Counted from the first letter of the stretch, positions 13,201 to 21,668 are shown. The stretch: 46,362 bases of DNA from Mycobacterium tilburgii (GCF_902168065.1 NZ_LR655716.1:1-46362), one strand, 5' to 3'. Translations and numbers: made by a program. The notes: generated from the sequence alone by a model not told the origin.

Positions 13201-13703
13201 TCGGCCTCGTCGGCGAAGGACACCCCCATGCCAGTAAGCGCGTCGGCGTAGGCAGCCAGCTGCAACAACGCGGTGACTTTGGGAGAGCGGGCCAGCTTGG
13301 TGTCGACCAGCCGGTACTGCCCACCGTCGCGGACCAGGAAGTCGGCAAACCCGACGAACCGGCCGTCGAACATCGCGGCCTGATACACCACCGGCGCGCC
13401 GTTGGCGAGGGCACGCCCGGTCGCCTCGGCGGCGGCGCGCAGCCCGGCGAGGGTGTAGGCAGGGCGTCCGATGACCGCGACGCCCTCGGCGAACTCCTCG
13501 CGCAGCCGGTCGAGTTCGCGATGTTCGTGCTCATCACCGAGGGTGGCGGTGCGCGCCAACAGTTCGTCCTCGACGGTGACGGCGGGCCCCCAGCCGAGCT
13601 TCGCATCGAAGTCCCGGAGCAGGGCGTATTCGCATCGGGCCGCGGCGGCCAGGTCCGACGCGCTGTAAACGATGCTGTCGTCGGTGACGAACACAGTAGC
13701 CAC
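10290..13703 (-). CDS. RecB-family nuclease / RNase H-like / SF1 helicase fusion (Rv1251c-like)
   Basis: A 1137-residue protein of the TM0106-type family. The N-terminal half is a RecB/Cas4-like nuclease: ARCEYALLRDF (first Fe-S Cys, about residue 24), VDTKLARS with the catalytic D-x-K, LLQLAAYADAL, and a Cys cluster CFRCPLC near 221 that would complete a 4Fe-4S site. Next is an RNase H-fold exonuclease-like segment with DLFFDLEGDP near 318 and IYHYAPYEK. The C-terminal half is an SF1 helicase: GPPGTGKT (about 769), LLVIDEAGQ (about 874), GDPQQLPQI, YRMHPAVC, GTVDKFQGGQ and VAVSRAQ. A role in DNA end processing or repair is inferred. Start is GTG 13703. All motifs are intact over 3.4 kb. Confidence 0.92.
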   Translation of the reverse strand: MATVFVTDDSIVYSASDLAAAARCEYALLRDFDAKLGWGPAVTVEDELLARTATLGDEHEHRELDRLREEFAEGVAVIGRPAYTLAGLRAAAEATGRALANGAPVVYQAAMFDGRFVGFADFLVRDGGQYRLVDTKLARSPKVTALLQLAAYADALTGMGVSFADEAELRLGDGSVVRYRVRDLIPVFRSQRALLQRLLDAHYAGGAAVRWDDTAVRACFRCPLCTEQVQAADDLLLVAGMRTSQRKKIIDAGIATVAELAEHRGPVPGLAPSVLDKLTAQAKLQVLQRNTGIPHFEIVDPQPLTLLPEPDPGDLFFDLEGDPLWTADGRDWGLEYLFGVLDAAGKFQPLWAHNRVDERKALIDFLELVAKRRRRHPNMHIYHYAPYEKTALLRLAGRYGVGEDQVDELLRCGVLVDLYPLVRKSIRVGVESFSLKALEPLYMGQQLRAGDITTATDSITSYAEYCELRDAGRIDEAETVLKDIEDYNQYDCRSTQELRNWLLVRTWESGVTPVGAQQVPDDDTIDDHDELAARLAAFAGDAVAGHRTPEQVAVALVSAARGYHRREDKPFWWAHFDRLNFPVDEWSDKTDVFVAEWASVSVDWHTPPRARKPQRRVTLRGELARGDLATEVFALYDPPIPPSMSDNPDRRAAGRATVVEVDDPAVPTEVVILERVGNDGNTFHQLPFALTPGPPIATTSLRDSIETTAVTVASGLPRLPRTAIVDVLLRRAPRTRRGIALPRSADTVADITAVVLDLDSSYLAVHGPPGTGKTYTAAQVITRLVTEHHWRVGVVAQSHATVENLLTAVVDAGLQPDRVAKKKYDTRAARWQQIDSNEYGAFISAADGCVIGGTAWDFANANRVTPGSLDLLVIDEAGQFCLANTIAVAPAAANLLLLGDPQQLPQISQGTHPEPVDTSALDWLVDGQRTLPEAHGYFLDRSYRMHPAVCATVSELAYEGRLHSHDERTAARRIDGCQPGVQVLSVRHQSNSVESLEEADAIVGEIGRLLGASWTEEHGTRPLEASDVLVLAPYNAQVSLIRRRLTAAGLDTVRVGTVDKFQGGQAPVVFISMTASSIDDVPRGISFLLNRNRLNVAVSRAQYAAIIVRSELLTEYLPSTPAGLLELGAFLTLTTPT

Positions 13704-13751
13704 TGTAGGGGGAGAGGGCCACAGTGCGGCCGGATGCGGCGGCGTGCCGGT

Positions 13752-14342
13752 TCAGCGCGCGGTGTTGCCGATCAGCTCGACCGAGCTGCCATTCCAATGG
13801 AAGCGTACATTGGTGTTCAACCCGTTGATCCTGCTGGGGTAGGTTAGCGCCACCGTGTCACCGGTGGTTTGCGACGCGTCGATCCCGTTGAACCCATAGG
13901 TATCCGGCACTCCCTGCGGGATGAACTGCCCGAGGTGGAACAGCACCGCCCGGGTGGTCGCGTTGGGCTCATTGGTGTTGGCCTTGATGATCACGGCCGA
14001 CAGTTGGGCGCACTGGTTGTAATTGCCGGCCAGCGGCTCCGGGTTCCAGGTCTGCTGACTGCGCGGATCGCGGGGCAAGTCGGAGACCACCTTGGCGATG
14101 ATGGGCGAAGCCAGGTTGATCGCGCAAGGGTCGGACAGTGTGCTGGTGGCGGGCGACGCGGCCGGGATGGGGGTGGCCGGAGCGGTGATCGATGCGGTTG
14201 CCTTTATGCTGGCTTGCGGTGTCTTCGCGACCGTCGAGTCTCCCGAACCGCAACCCGATAACGTGAAGGCGGCCAGGAGGCCGGCGGTCAGCGGCTCGGG
14301 ACGGCAGGGTAGGCACCACACATCGCGCCACCGTACCGGCAT
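13752..14342 (-). CDS. lprE: lipoprotein LprE
   Basis: A 196-residue secreted lipoprotein. The signal peptide ends PLTAGLLAAFTLSGCGSG, with a good lipobox LSGC; the mature part starts GSGDSTVAKTP, is Ala/Thr/Pro-rich, and then holds a globular domain containing SDPCAINLASPIIAKVVSDL and NPEPLAGNYNQCAQLSAVII (two further Cys that could form a disulfide). It matches Rv1252c (about 202 residues, from memory). The start is placed at ATG 14342 to give a compact signal peptide; the open frame upstream to 14519 is out of character. It diverges from deaD with a 114-base gap that holds both promoters. Intact. Confidence 0.84.
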   Translation of the reverse strand: MPVRWRDVWCLPCRPEPLTAGLLAAFTLSGCGSGDSTVAKTPQASIKATASITAPATPIPAASPATSTLSDPCAINLASPIIAKVVSDLPRDPRSQQTWNPEPLAGNYNQCAQLSAVIIKANTNEPNATTRAVLFHLGQFIPQGVPDTYGFNGIDASQTTGDTVALTYPSRINGLNTNVRFHWNGSSVELIGNTAR

Positions 14343-14456
14343 CGCGTGCAGCGGTGGGGCAGGCACTCCGCGTGCTGTAGCGCAATTCACGCGATCCATA
14401 CGCGTCGCTACGCCCAGCTGCGCTGCGCTCGCGATCACCACTAAACTGCTTGCACG

Positions 14457-16177
14457 ATGACAGTCCCCGACGGCTCGCCTGACGCGGCCGCTACGTCGTT
14501 TGCCGACCTGCAGATCCACCCCTCCGTCTTGTGGGCCATCGCCGACGTCGGATACGAATCGCCGACCGGTATTCAGGGGGCGACGATTCCGGCGCTGATG
14601 GCCGGTTCCGACGTCGTGGGGCTGGCGCAGACCGGAACCGGCAAGACCGCGCCCTTCGCAATCCCGATCCTGTCCAAGATCGAGACGTGACCAGTAAGGC
14701 GACCCAGGCCCTGGTGCTGGCGCCCACGCGCGAGCTGGCCCTGCAGGTCGCCGAGGCGTTCGGGCGCTATGGCGCCCACCTGCCGCAGATCAACGTGCTA
14801 CCGATCTACAGCGGTTCGTCCTACACCGTGCAGCTGGCCGACCTCAAGCGCGGCGCGCAAGTCGTGGTCGGCACACCCGGCCGCGTCATCGACCACCTCG
14901 AACGCGGCACCCTCGACTTGTCGCGGGTGGGTTACCTGGTGCTCGACGAGGCCGACGAGATGCTCGCCATGGGTTTCGCCGAGGACGTCGAGCGCATTCT
15001 GTCCGAGACGCCGGAATACAAGCAGGTAGCGCTGTTCTACGCGACCATGCCCGCAGCCATCCGCAAGCTGAGCGCCAAGTACCTGCACGATCCTTTCGAG
15101 GTCACCTCCAAGGAGAAAACCGCTACCGCCAAGAACATTTCGCAGCGTTACATTCAGGTGGCCGGGCCACGCAAGATGGACGCGCTGACCCGCATTCTGG
15201 AAGTCGAGCCGTTCGAGGCGATGATCATCTTCATACGCACCCAGCAGGCGACCGAGGATGTTTCCGAAAAGCTCAGGGCACGAGGGTTTTCCGTGGCGGC
15301 CACCAACGGATACCTCGCACAACAACAGCGGGAACGCACCATAACCGCCCTAAAGGACGGCAGTATTGATATCTTGGTCGCCACCGATGTCGCGGCGCGG
15401 GGGCTGGATGTCGAACGCATTTCGCACGTCCCCAACTACGACATTCCGCACGACACCGAGTCCCATGTCCACCGCATCGGACGCATCGGCCGGGCTGACC
15501 GTTCGGGCGCCGCGGTGCTGCTCGTGTTGCCACGGGAACGCCATCTACTCAAAGCGATCGAGAAGGCAACGCGGCAAACGTTCACCGAGGCCGAATTGCC
15601 CACCGTCGAAGATGTCAACGCGCAACGGATGGCGAAATTCGCCGACTCCATCACCAGCGCGCTGGGCAGCCCGGGGTTGGACCTGTTACGCAAACTGGTG
15701 CAGGACTACGAACGCGAACACGACGTGCCGATGGCCGACATCGCCGCCGCGCTTGCGGTTCAGTCGCGCGACGGCGACGAGTTCTTGATGGCACCCGAAC
15801 CGCCGCCCTGGCGCCGCGAGCGGGCCGACCGCGATGGCGAACGTCAGGGTCTGCCGCAAAAGTCAAGGGACATACGCTCATTCCAGACCTACCGGATCGC
15901 GGTGGGCAAGCGTCACAAGATCGGGCCGGGAGCGATCGTCGGCGCCATCGCCAACGAAGGCGGACTGCATCGCAGCGATTTCGGCCACATCGCCATCGGT
16001 CCGGATTTCTCGCTGGTAGAACTGCCCGCGAAGTTACCCCGAGCGACGCTGAAAAAGCTTGAACTGACCCGCATATCGAGTGTATTGACCGACCTTCGGC
16101 CTGACTGCGGGTCCGGCAAGTCGTCGGACAAGCCCTGGTGCGGCGGTGCCAAACCACGCCGAAGAGACGCCGAATGA
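14457..16177 (+). pseudogene. deaD: DEAD-box RNA helicase DeaD, frameshifted with damaged motifs
   Basis: Two frames join into a ~570-residue ATP-dependent cold-shock-type RNA helicase. Frame one (14457-14690) holds the Q-motif region and motif I AQTGTGKT; it then hits TGA because of a GA duplication at about 14682-14685. The rest (to 16177) holds PTRELALQ, GTPGR, LDEADEM, the RecA2 domain and the C-terminal RNA-binding domain (VGKRHKIGPGAIVGAIANEG). Several motif residues are changed: motif III reads YAT where SAT is expected, a conserved SGD-like segment reads NGY, and motif VI reads HRIGRIGRADR where HRIGRTGRAGR is standard. These are signs of relaxed selection beyond the frameshift. The acyltransferase start overlaps its stop (ATGA). 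Confidence 0.88.
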
Positions 16178-17313
16178 CCCTCTCCGACGAGCGGGACGCC
16201 CAGGGCGGACTCGAGCAAATCTCGCACGTCGACAGGGTGGCCTCCCTGACCGGCGTCCGCGCGGTGGCCGCGATCCTCGTGGTCGGCACGCACGCGGCCT
16301 ACACCACCGGCAAGTACACGCACGGCTATTGGGGTCTGGTCGGCGCTCGGATGGAGGTCGGTGTGCCGATCTTCTTCGTGCTGTCCGGTTTCCTGCTGTT
16401 CCGTCCTTGGGTGAAGGCGGCCGTCCGCGGCGGGCCCGGACCGTCGGTGAGTCGCTATGCGCGGCACCGGGTTCGGCGCATCATGCCCGCCTACGTCATC
16501 ACGGTGTTGTTCGCCTATGTCCTCTACCACTTCCGGGAGGCCGGCCCGAATCCCGGACACTCCTGGCTCGGTCTGATACGCAATCTCACGCTGACGCAGA
16601 TATACACCGACGGCTACCTGGGCAAGTACCTGCACCAGGGCTTGACCCAGATGTGGAGCCTGGCGGTGGAGGTGTCGTTCTACCTCATCCTGCCGTTCCT
16701 GGCCTACCTGATGCTGGTGGTCATCTGCCGGCGGAGATGGAAGCCGCATCGGGTGCTGACCACTCTGCTGGCGCTAGCCGTGATCAGTCCGGCCTGGCTG
16801 GTTTTGGTGTACGCCGATCACTGGTTTCCCGACGGCGCGCGGCTGTGGCTGCCGACCTATTTGGCCTGGTTTCTGGGCGGCATGTTGTTGGCGGTGCTGG
16901 AGGCGATGGGGGTGCGCTGCTACGCGTTTGCGGCCATACCGCTGGCGATCATCTGCTATTTCATCGTCGCCACCCCGATCGGCGGCGCACCCACGACGTC
17001 GCCGGCATCGATGATGGAGGCGGTCGTCAAGACCGTCTTCTACGCCGTGATCGCCACCCTGGTGGTGGCGCCATTGGCACTGGGGAACCGCGGTTGGTAT
17101 GCGCAGCTGCTGGCCAGCCGTCCGATGGTGTGGCTGGGCGAGATCTCCTACGAGATCTTCCTGATCCATCTGTTGAAGATGGAGTTCGCGATGGTCTACA
17201 TCGTGCGGTCGCACGTCTATACGGGGCCGATGCTGTACCTGTTCGTCGCGACGCTGCTGGTGACGATCCCGCCGGCGTGGGTGCTGCACCGCTTCACCCG
17301 CGTACCCGGCTAA
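16174..17313 (+). CDS. membrane O-acyltransferase, acyltransferase-3 family (Rv1254-like)
   Basis: A 379-residue integral membrane protein with about 10 hydrophobic helices. It starts MTLSDERDAQGG; the family motif region SLTGVRAVAAILVVGTHAAY contains the conserved His (about residue 36), followed by GVPIFFVLSGFLLFRPWV, YARHRVRRIMPAYVI, and the MWSLAVEVSFYLILPFLAYL signature of acyltransferase-3 proteins. It would transfer acyl groups to a sugar or envelope lipid; the acceptor is unknown. The start ATG 16174 overlaps the deaD TGA (ATGA), so translation was probably coupled to deaD; with deaD frameshifted early, ribosome supply from upstream may be reduced. Intact. Confidence 0.88.
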   Translation: MTLSDERDAQGGLEQISHVDRVASLTGVRAVAAILVVGTHAAYTTGKYTHGYWGLVGARMEVGVPIFFVLSGFLLFRPWVKAAVRGGPGPSVSRYARHRVRRIMPAYVITVLFAYVLYHFREAGPNPGHSWLGLIRNLTLTQIYTDGYLGKYLHQGLTQMWSLAVEVSFYLILPFLAYLMLVVICRRRWKPHRVLTTLLALAVISPAWLVLVYADHWFPDGARLWLPTYLAWFLGGMLLAVLEAMGVRCYAFAAIPLAIICYFIVATPIGGAPTTSPASMMEAVVKTVFYAVIATLVVAPLALGNRGWYAQLLASRPMVWLGEISYEIFLIHLLKMEFAMVYIVRSHVYTGPMLYLFVATLLVTIPPAWVLHRFTRVPG

Positions 17314-17322
17314 TCAGCGACA

Positions 17323-17346
17323 GGTAGATAATCTAATCTAATTTAA
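17323..17346. promoter_or_regulatory. AT-rich direct repeat, possible iron-box-like site
   Basis: TAATCTAATCTAATTTAA at 17329-17346 is an AT-rich repeat of TAATC in a GC-rich genome, 32 bases before the siderophore-interacting protein remnant. On the minus strand 17341-17323 reads TTAGATTAGATTATCTACC, which matches the IdeR consensus TTAGGTTAGGCTAACCTAA at 11 of 19 positions, all in the first 15. It may be a decayed IdeR box or just the -10 region of this gene; the second half-site is poor. Confidence 0.3.
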
Positions 17347-17377
17347 CTTCGTTGCACGGGATTGAGGCGTTACCGCG

Positions 17378-18094
17378 ATGGGCGAACAGCGGACGTCACG
17401 GGGTTGGGCGGGGACGGTCCTGAAGCTGATGGGCGCCGGGGGACTACCGCCTCACCGTCACCGGCTGCCGCGAGATCGGCTCGCATTACCAGCGGCTCGA
17501 TTTCGCGGCCGGCGGATTGTTCGCGCACCACGAGGTGCACCCGATGATGTGGATCCGGATGTGGTTCGCCGACGGCGACAAGCTGCATCAGCGGGGCTAC
17601 ACGCTGGTTGACCGCCCCGGTCGTCGACACCCTCAGCGTCGAGTTCGCCCTGCATGAGGGCATCGCCTCGCGGTGGGCCGCCGTGGCCGAACCCGGGGAC
17701 ACCATCGAGGCGACGGTGCTGGGCAGCAAGTTCGCGATACCGGATCCGGCTCCGGCCGGCTAAGTCATCGTCGGGGACTGTGCCTCGCTGCCGGCGATCA
17801 ATTCGCTGCTCGCTTCGATCGGGCGACGTTTCGGCGCAAGTGTTCTTATAGGCCGGTCGCGACGAGAACCGGGACCTGCCGGTGACGCCGGGCGCCGACA
17901 TCACCTGGGTGCCGCGCACGAACGGCGGAGGAGGGCTGCTGGACGCGGTACGGTCGGCGGCGTTCGACGCGGGTGACCACTTCGGCTGGGTGGCTTGCGA
18001 CAGTCGCACCACCTGCTCGGTGGCCAAAGCATTTCGGTAAGATTTCGGCATTCCACACAAATCTATCAAGGCGCAAGCCTATTGGGTGGCCTGA
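17378..18094 (+). pseudogene. siderophore-interacting protein (ViuB/SIP family), decayed
   Basis: Three frames give a SIP-type FAD ferric-siderophore reductase: MGEQRTSRGWAGTVLKLMGA, DYRLTVTGCREIGSHYQRLD, HHEVHPMMWIRMWFADG, RGYTLVD (FAD-binding R-x-Y-T region), DTLSVEFALHEGIASRWAAV, KFAIPDPAPAG, VIVGDCASLPAINSLLASI, a segment LLDAVRSAAFDAGDHFGWVA, and the C-terminus DFGIPHKSIKAQAYWVA. Lesions: frameshifts near 17437 and 17610, TAA at 17761-17763 (where Tyr is expected), another frame change near 17830, and TAA at 18038-18040 just before the last conserved stretch. It would have released iron from mycobactin-type siderophores. Its end overlaps the end of the convergent TetR remnant by 16 bases. 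Confidence 0.82.
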
Positions 18095-18590
18095 GCCATG
18101 GCCAGGAAATCCCTGCCGGCTAACCGCAGACCTCGGCCGGGTACCATGATCGGGACGACGAATTCTTCGATCATCGCTCGTTTTCCTGGTCGGCGTCGCG
18201 TCCGGATACATCAGCAGCGAGATGATCACCCGAACCGTCCAGCGGGCCCGGCGCTGTACGGCGGCGGGATCGTCGCGGCCTAGCGAATGCAGAAACGCGG
18301 TTGCCAGGGCCGCGATCACGTCGGATTCTCCGGCCAGCTCACCGGCGACGGGTGGGCGAGTGGTGGCGAACCAGGACGACAGCGCGGGGCTTTCCCGTAC
18401 CATCGCCAACGTGACCAGGATGCTTTCGATCAGTCTTTCCCGCGGGTCCTCGACGGCGGCGGTGCGCGCCGCGATCTCCCGGCCTAGTTTCCCGGTGGAT
18501 GTACGCGATGCGCAGCGCCTTGCGATTGTCGAAGTAGCGGTACAGCGTAGCGCGGGAACATCCTGCGGCCCTTGATATTTCTGGGCCCAA
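18079..18590 (-). pseudogene. TetR-family regulator, N-terminally deleted
   Basis: The reading starts in the recognition-helix region, EISRAAGCSRATLYRYFDNR followed by KALRIAYIHRE, then continues in shifted frame with ARTAAVEDPRERLIESILVT, RESPALSSWFATTRPPVAGE and ALATAFLHSLGRDDPAAVQ, and ends FVVPIMVPGRGLRLAGRDFL...AQATQ. This matches the Rv1255c-type TetR that I recall next to cyp130. The first helices of the DNA-binding domain are missing: the sequence joins directly to cyp130 coding sequence at about 18580-18590. At least two frameshifts (near 18500 and 18185) occur as well. No functional repressor can be made. Confidence 0.82.
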
Positions 18591-19072
18591 TCCTCTTCGG
18601 GTACACCGAGATAATGTGCGACGACCAGCGAGCGCAGTGGCTTGAACAGCTCGGTGACTATATCGCCGCCGCCGTCGGCGCGCGGCTTCTCGATGCGCTG
18701 CACGACGAATTCAGAAACCTTGGGCTCGACCGCCTCGACCTGGCGAGGAGTGAACCCTCGCGAGACCAACTTGCGAAACTCGGTGTGGGACGGCGGGTCC
18801 TGCATGACGAATGGAGGATTGTCTTGCAGCCCAATCATATCCACGTCGACGTAATTGACCGTCAGCCCCTGCGTGGAGGAGAAAACGTGTCGTGGTCCCG
18901 GGCCGCGGACCATACGTCGACATGCCGGGACAGCACGCAGTAGTCGTGCTCGGGATGCTTTGGGGGCAGCACGTGATGCATCGGGTCGTAGTCGCGCAGT
19001 GCCCTGTACGTCGGCCAGGGTTTGGGCCAGGTGTCAGCGGTGACCAGCCTAGACCATGACCGGCACATTGTG
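18578..19072 (-). pseudogene. cyp130: cytochrome P450 CYP130-like, truncated at ~one third
   Basis: The N-terminal third of a P450 closely resembling CYP130 (Rv1256c): PWPTYRALRDYDPMHHVLPP, EHDYCVLSRHVDVWSAARDH, then, after a frameshift near 18885, SSTQGLTVNYVDVDMIGLQD, PPSHTEFRKLVSRGFTPRQV and TELFKPLRSLVVAHYLGVPE ending in EDWAQ. Everything downstream is gone: the I-helix, the ExxR motif and the heme-Cys loop. The break coincides with the start of TetR sequence, so one deletion removed the last two thirds of cyp130 and the N-terminus of the regulator. An 18-bp operator-like palindrome remains just upstream (19100-19117). Confidence 0.87.
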
Positions 19073-19099
19073 AGACATAACCGGCGTCATGTCTCATTG

Positions 19100-19117
19100 G
19101 TACGACACTAGTCGTAC
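19100..19117. promoter_or_regulatory. palindromic operator-like site upstream of cyp130 remnant
   Basis: GTACGAC-ACTA-GTCGTAC is a perfect 7-bp inverted repeat with a 4-base centre (18 bases total), the size and form of a TetR-family operator. It lies about 30 bases upstream of the cyp130 remnant and between it and the 3' end of the FAD oxidase remnant. I infer that it was the binding site of the adjacent, now broken, TetR regulator. Confidence 0.6.
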
Positions 19118-19166
19118 GATGTCAACTGCCGATCGCCACCGGGCCAGCCGCCGACCGTCGATGAAG

Positions 19167-20409
19167 CTAGATCGCCGACCCGGGGTTGAGGATGCCGAGC
19201 GGGTCGAGGGCCTGCTTGATGCGCTGGTTCAGTGACATCACGTCGGGTCCCAGGTAGCCGTCCAGCCACGGCCGCTTCAGCCGACCGACCCCATGCTCAC
19301 CGGTGATCGTCAGGTCGTGCTCCTTGGCGATGTCGGCAATTCCGGTGACCAGGCTGCCCAGGGCCGGCAGCGGCACCCCGACGTCTTCGAGCAACAGCGA
19401 ACCCTTGGCCTCGACCGCGGGAATGCAGAACCGCCGGGCGGCGACGAATGCCTTGCCCCCATCCGGATCGCTGGTGCTGAAAACGTCCGTCGCCTTGTGC
19501 TCAGCGAACACCGCCGAGATCAGCTCGGCGTCCTTGTTGCCGGTTCGGCCCCGCTCGTCGGAGCCGGCCACCAGCATGGCGGCCGCGTTGCGGTCGAGGT
19601 CCATCCGCAGGGTGTCTTCGACGGCATTGATCGACGCCTGGTCCATGAACTCGAGCATCGAGGGCCGCAGCTTCCCGGTGACCGCGAGCACCGCGTCGGT
19701 CGCCGATTCCAGTGTCGCGAAGCTGGCCACCACGACGCTCGAGGTGCTCTGGGCGGGCAGCAGCCGCAGCGTCACCTCGGTTACGATGCCCAGCGTGCCC
19801 TCGCTGCCGACGAAGAGCTTGGTCAGGCTCAGTTCGGCAACATCCTTCAGGCGTGCGCCGCCCAGCCGAACCGCGGTGCCGTCGGCAAGCACCACCTGCA
19901 TGCCCAGCACGTAATCGGTGGTGACGCCGTACTTCACGCAGCAGATGCCGCCCGCGTTGGTCGCGATGTTGCCGCCGATGCTGCAGATCTCGTACGACGA
20001 CGGATCGGGCGTATACCACAGGCCGTATTGGGCGACCGCCTTTTTAACTTCCGCGTTGAGCAGCCCGGGCTGGCACACCGCGGTACGCGTAACGGGGTCG
20101 ACGGTGATGTCGCGCATTTTCTCCGTCGACAACACGATCCCGTTCGCCAGTGCCGTCGCGCCGCCGGACAGGCCGGTGCCGGCACCGCGGGGCACGACCG
20201 GCAACCTTGTGGGCGGTGGCCCAGCGCATCACCGCCTTCACTTCTTCGGTGCGGCGCGGCCGCACCACGGCCAGTGGTGTGCCTGCGGAGGGGTTGAAGG
20301 CGCGATCCTGCCGGTAGCCTTCGGTGATGGCCGGATCGGTGACCACCGTCCCCTCGGGCAGGCTGGCGATCAGGTTGGCCATGATGTCTGCATTGACTGT
20401 GATACTCAC
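19167..20409 (-). pseudogene. FAD-linked oxidase, glycolate-oxidase (GlcD)-like, one frameshift
   Basis: An Rv1257c-like FAD oxidoreductase of the PCMH/VAO family, normally about 455 residues, probably oxidising a 2-hydroxy acid. Seen: N-terminus [19 protein letters not shown] and AFNPSAGTPLAVVRPRRTEE, then after the shift PVVPRGAGTGLSGGATALAN (FAD diphosphate loop), SSYEICSIGGNIATNAGG, GSEGTLGIVTEVTLRLLPA and, at the end, TITGEHGVGRLKRPWLDGYL and QALDPLGILNPGSAI. The only lesion seen is one extra base at about 20203-20204 (GTTGCC for GTGCC in the coding sense), which destroys the frame before the FAD loop. It could be a sequencing error. GTG start 20409 overlaps the tap stop (GTGA). Confidence 0.83.
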
Positions 20410-21668
20410 GGGCCGATTTTACGTGGCGGAGCCCTCAGCAACGCGGCGTCGCGGTCGAGCTCGCGCAGTGACGGCAGCCCGCACGCGACCAGCCCGACCA
20501 GCAGGATCGGCACCGCCAGTGCCAGAAACGTCGTCCGCAGCCCGGCGGTGCCGGCGAGCGGGCCGGCCACCAGCAACCCCAGCGGGCCGGCGGCGAACGT
20601 GAGTCCGGTCATCACCCCGACGACCCGCCCGCGCAGATGCTGCGGTGCCCGGGTCTGCATCACGTAGTTGTAGATGGGCTGGATCGGCCCGTAGACCAGC
20701 CCGGTCACCGCGCACAGCCCCAGAATCACCGGCAGCGGCGGAAGGAACGCGATCGCGACGGACACGGCACCGAAGGTCAGGGTCGCGGTCAGCACGGCCA
20801 TGCGCCGCCGGGTGTACTTCGACAACCCGGCGTAGCCCAGCGCGCCAACCACACCGCCGGTCCCCAGCGCCATCAGCGCCCAGCCCAATTGCGTGGGCTG
20901 GCGATGGTCGCTGAAGTACTTGGGAAACAGCACGCTCTCCATCGGCAGATACAGGGCCGTCACGACCAGGTCGATCAGCCCGAGCGTGCGCAGCACCCGC
21001 AGGTTCCACACGAAACGCAGGCCTTCGGCGACGCCGGACACCAGCCCTTCGGGCCGGGTGGTGGCGTGTGGCCTGCCGGTGCCCTCCAGTCGCAGCGCGC
21101 CGATCGCCAGGAACGCCAAGCCGAAGCAGCCGGCGGTGAGCCACATCGTGTTGGCGCCGCCGACGACGGAGATCATCAGACCACCGATCCCCGGGCCCAC
21201 GATGTGGGCCAGGTCCAGGATGGCTTCGTAGACGCTGTTGGTGCGATCCAGCGACCAGCCGGCGCGGGCGGCCGCCTCGGGCAGCATCGATTGGCGCGCG
21301 GTGGTTCCGGCCGGGTCGAAGGCCGCCGAGCAGAAGGCCAGCGCGGCGAGCGCGGCGACGCTGTTGATCGCGTCCGCGCCGACGGACCCGGTGAGCACGG
21401 GGACGGCGGCCACCGCGCTGCCGGACAGCAAATCGGAGACCAGCGAGACGCGGCGTCGCCCGAAAAAGTCGACGGCGGTGCCCGCGACCAGGGTGGATCC
21501 CACTAGTGGCAGCGTCATTGCGGCGGCCACGATCGAGGCGTCGCGTGCGCTGTCGTGCTGCTGCAATGCCAGCCAGGGGAAGGCGACCAACGAAATGCCG
21601 GTACCCGCGGTCGCCACCAGCGTGGCGAACAGAATCAGAAGGGCCGGTCCGCGGCTAAAACGTGTCAT
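20406..21668 (-). CDS. tap: multidrug efflux pump Tap (MFS, 12-TM)
   Basis: A 420-residue MFS transporter matching Tap (Rv1258c, 419 residues from memory), which exports aminoglycosides, tetracycline and other drugs in M. tuberculosis and other mycobacteria. Seen: [20 protein letters not shown] in TM1, [17 protein letters not shown] as motif [19 protein letters not shown], and [20 protein letters not shown] with [20 protein letters not shown] in the second half. The ATG at 21668 is clear. The gene leads into the FAD oxidase remnant by a GTGA overlap, so the two were an operon. It diverges from udgB. Fully open, so intrinsic drug efflux is probably retained. Confidence 0.92.
   Translation of the reverse strand: MTRFSRGPALLILFATLVATAGTGISLVAFPWLALQQHDSARDASIVAAAMTLPLVGSTLVAGTAVDFFGRRRVSLVSDLLSGSAVAAVPVLTGSVGADAINSVAALAALAFCSAAFDPAGTTARQSMLPEAAARAGWSLDRTNSVYEAILDLAHIVGPGIGGLMISVVGGANTMWLTAGCFGLAFLAIGALRLEGTGRPHATTRPEGLVSGVAEGLRFVWNLRVLRTLGLIDLVVTALYLPMESVLFPKYFSDHRQPTQLGWALMALGTGGVVGALGYAGLSKYTRRRMAVLTATLTFGAVSVAIAFLPPLPVILGLCAVTGLVYGPIQPIYNYVMQTRAPQHLRGRVVGVMTGLTFAAGPLGLLVAGPLAGTAGLRTTFLALAVPILLVGLVACGLPSLRELDRDAALLRAPPRKIGP

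Noticed and set aside
16146..17327. A long open frame overlapping the acyltransferase in another phase
   Set aside because: It is Arg/Gly/Pro-rich shadow sequence without motifs; the other frame is a clear acyltransferase-3 protein.
17846..18913. A 355-codon minus-strand frame that looks like a P450-regulator fusion protein
   Set aside because: It contains correct cyp130 sequence, then a stretch out of frame at the junction, then TetR sequence and SIP antisense. It lacks any heme site and is a product of deletion, not a designed fusion.
20637..21506. A 289-codon plus-strand frame opposite tap
   Set aside because: His/Arg/Gln-rich antisense shadow of a clear membrane transporter.
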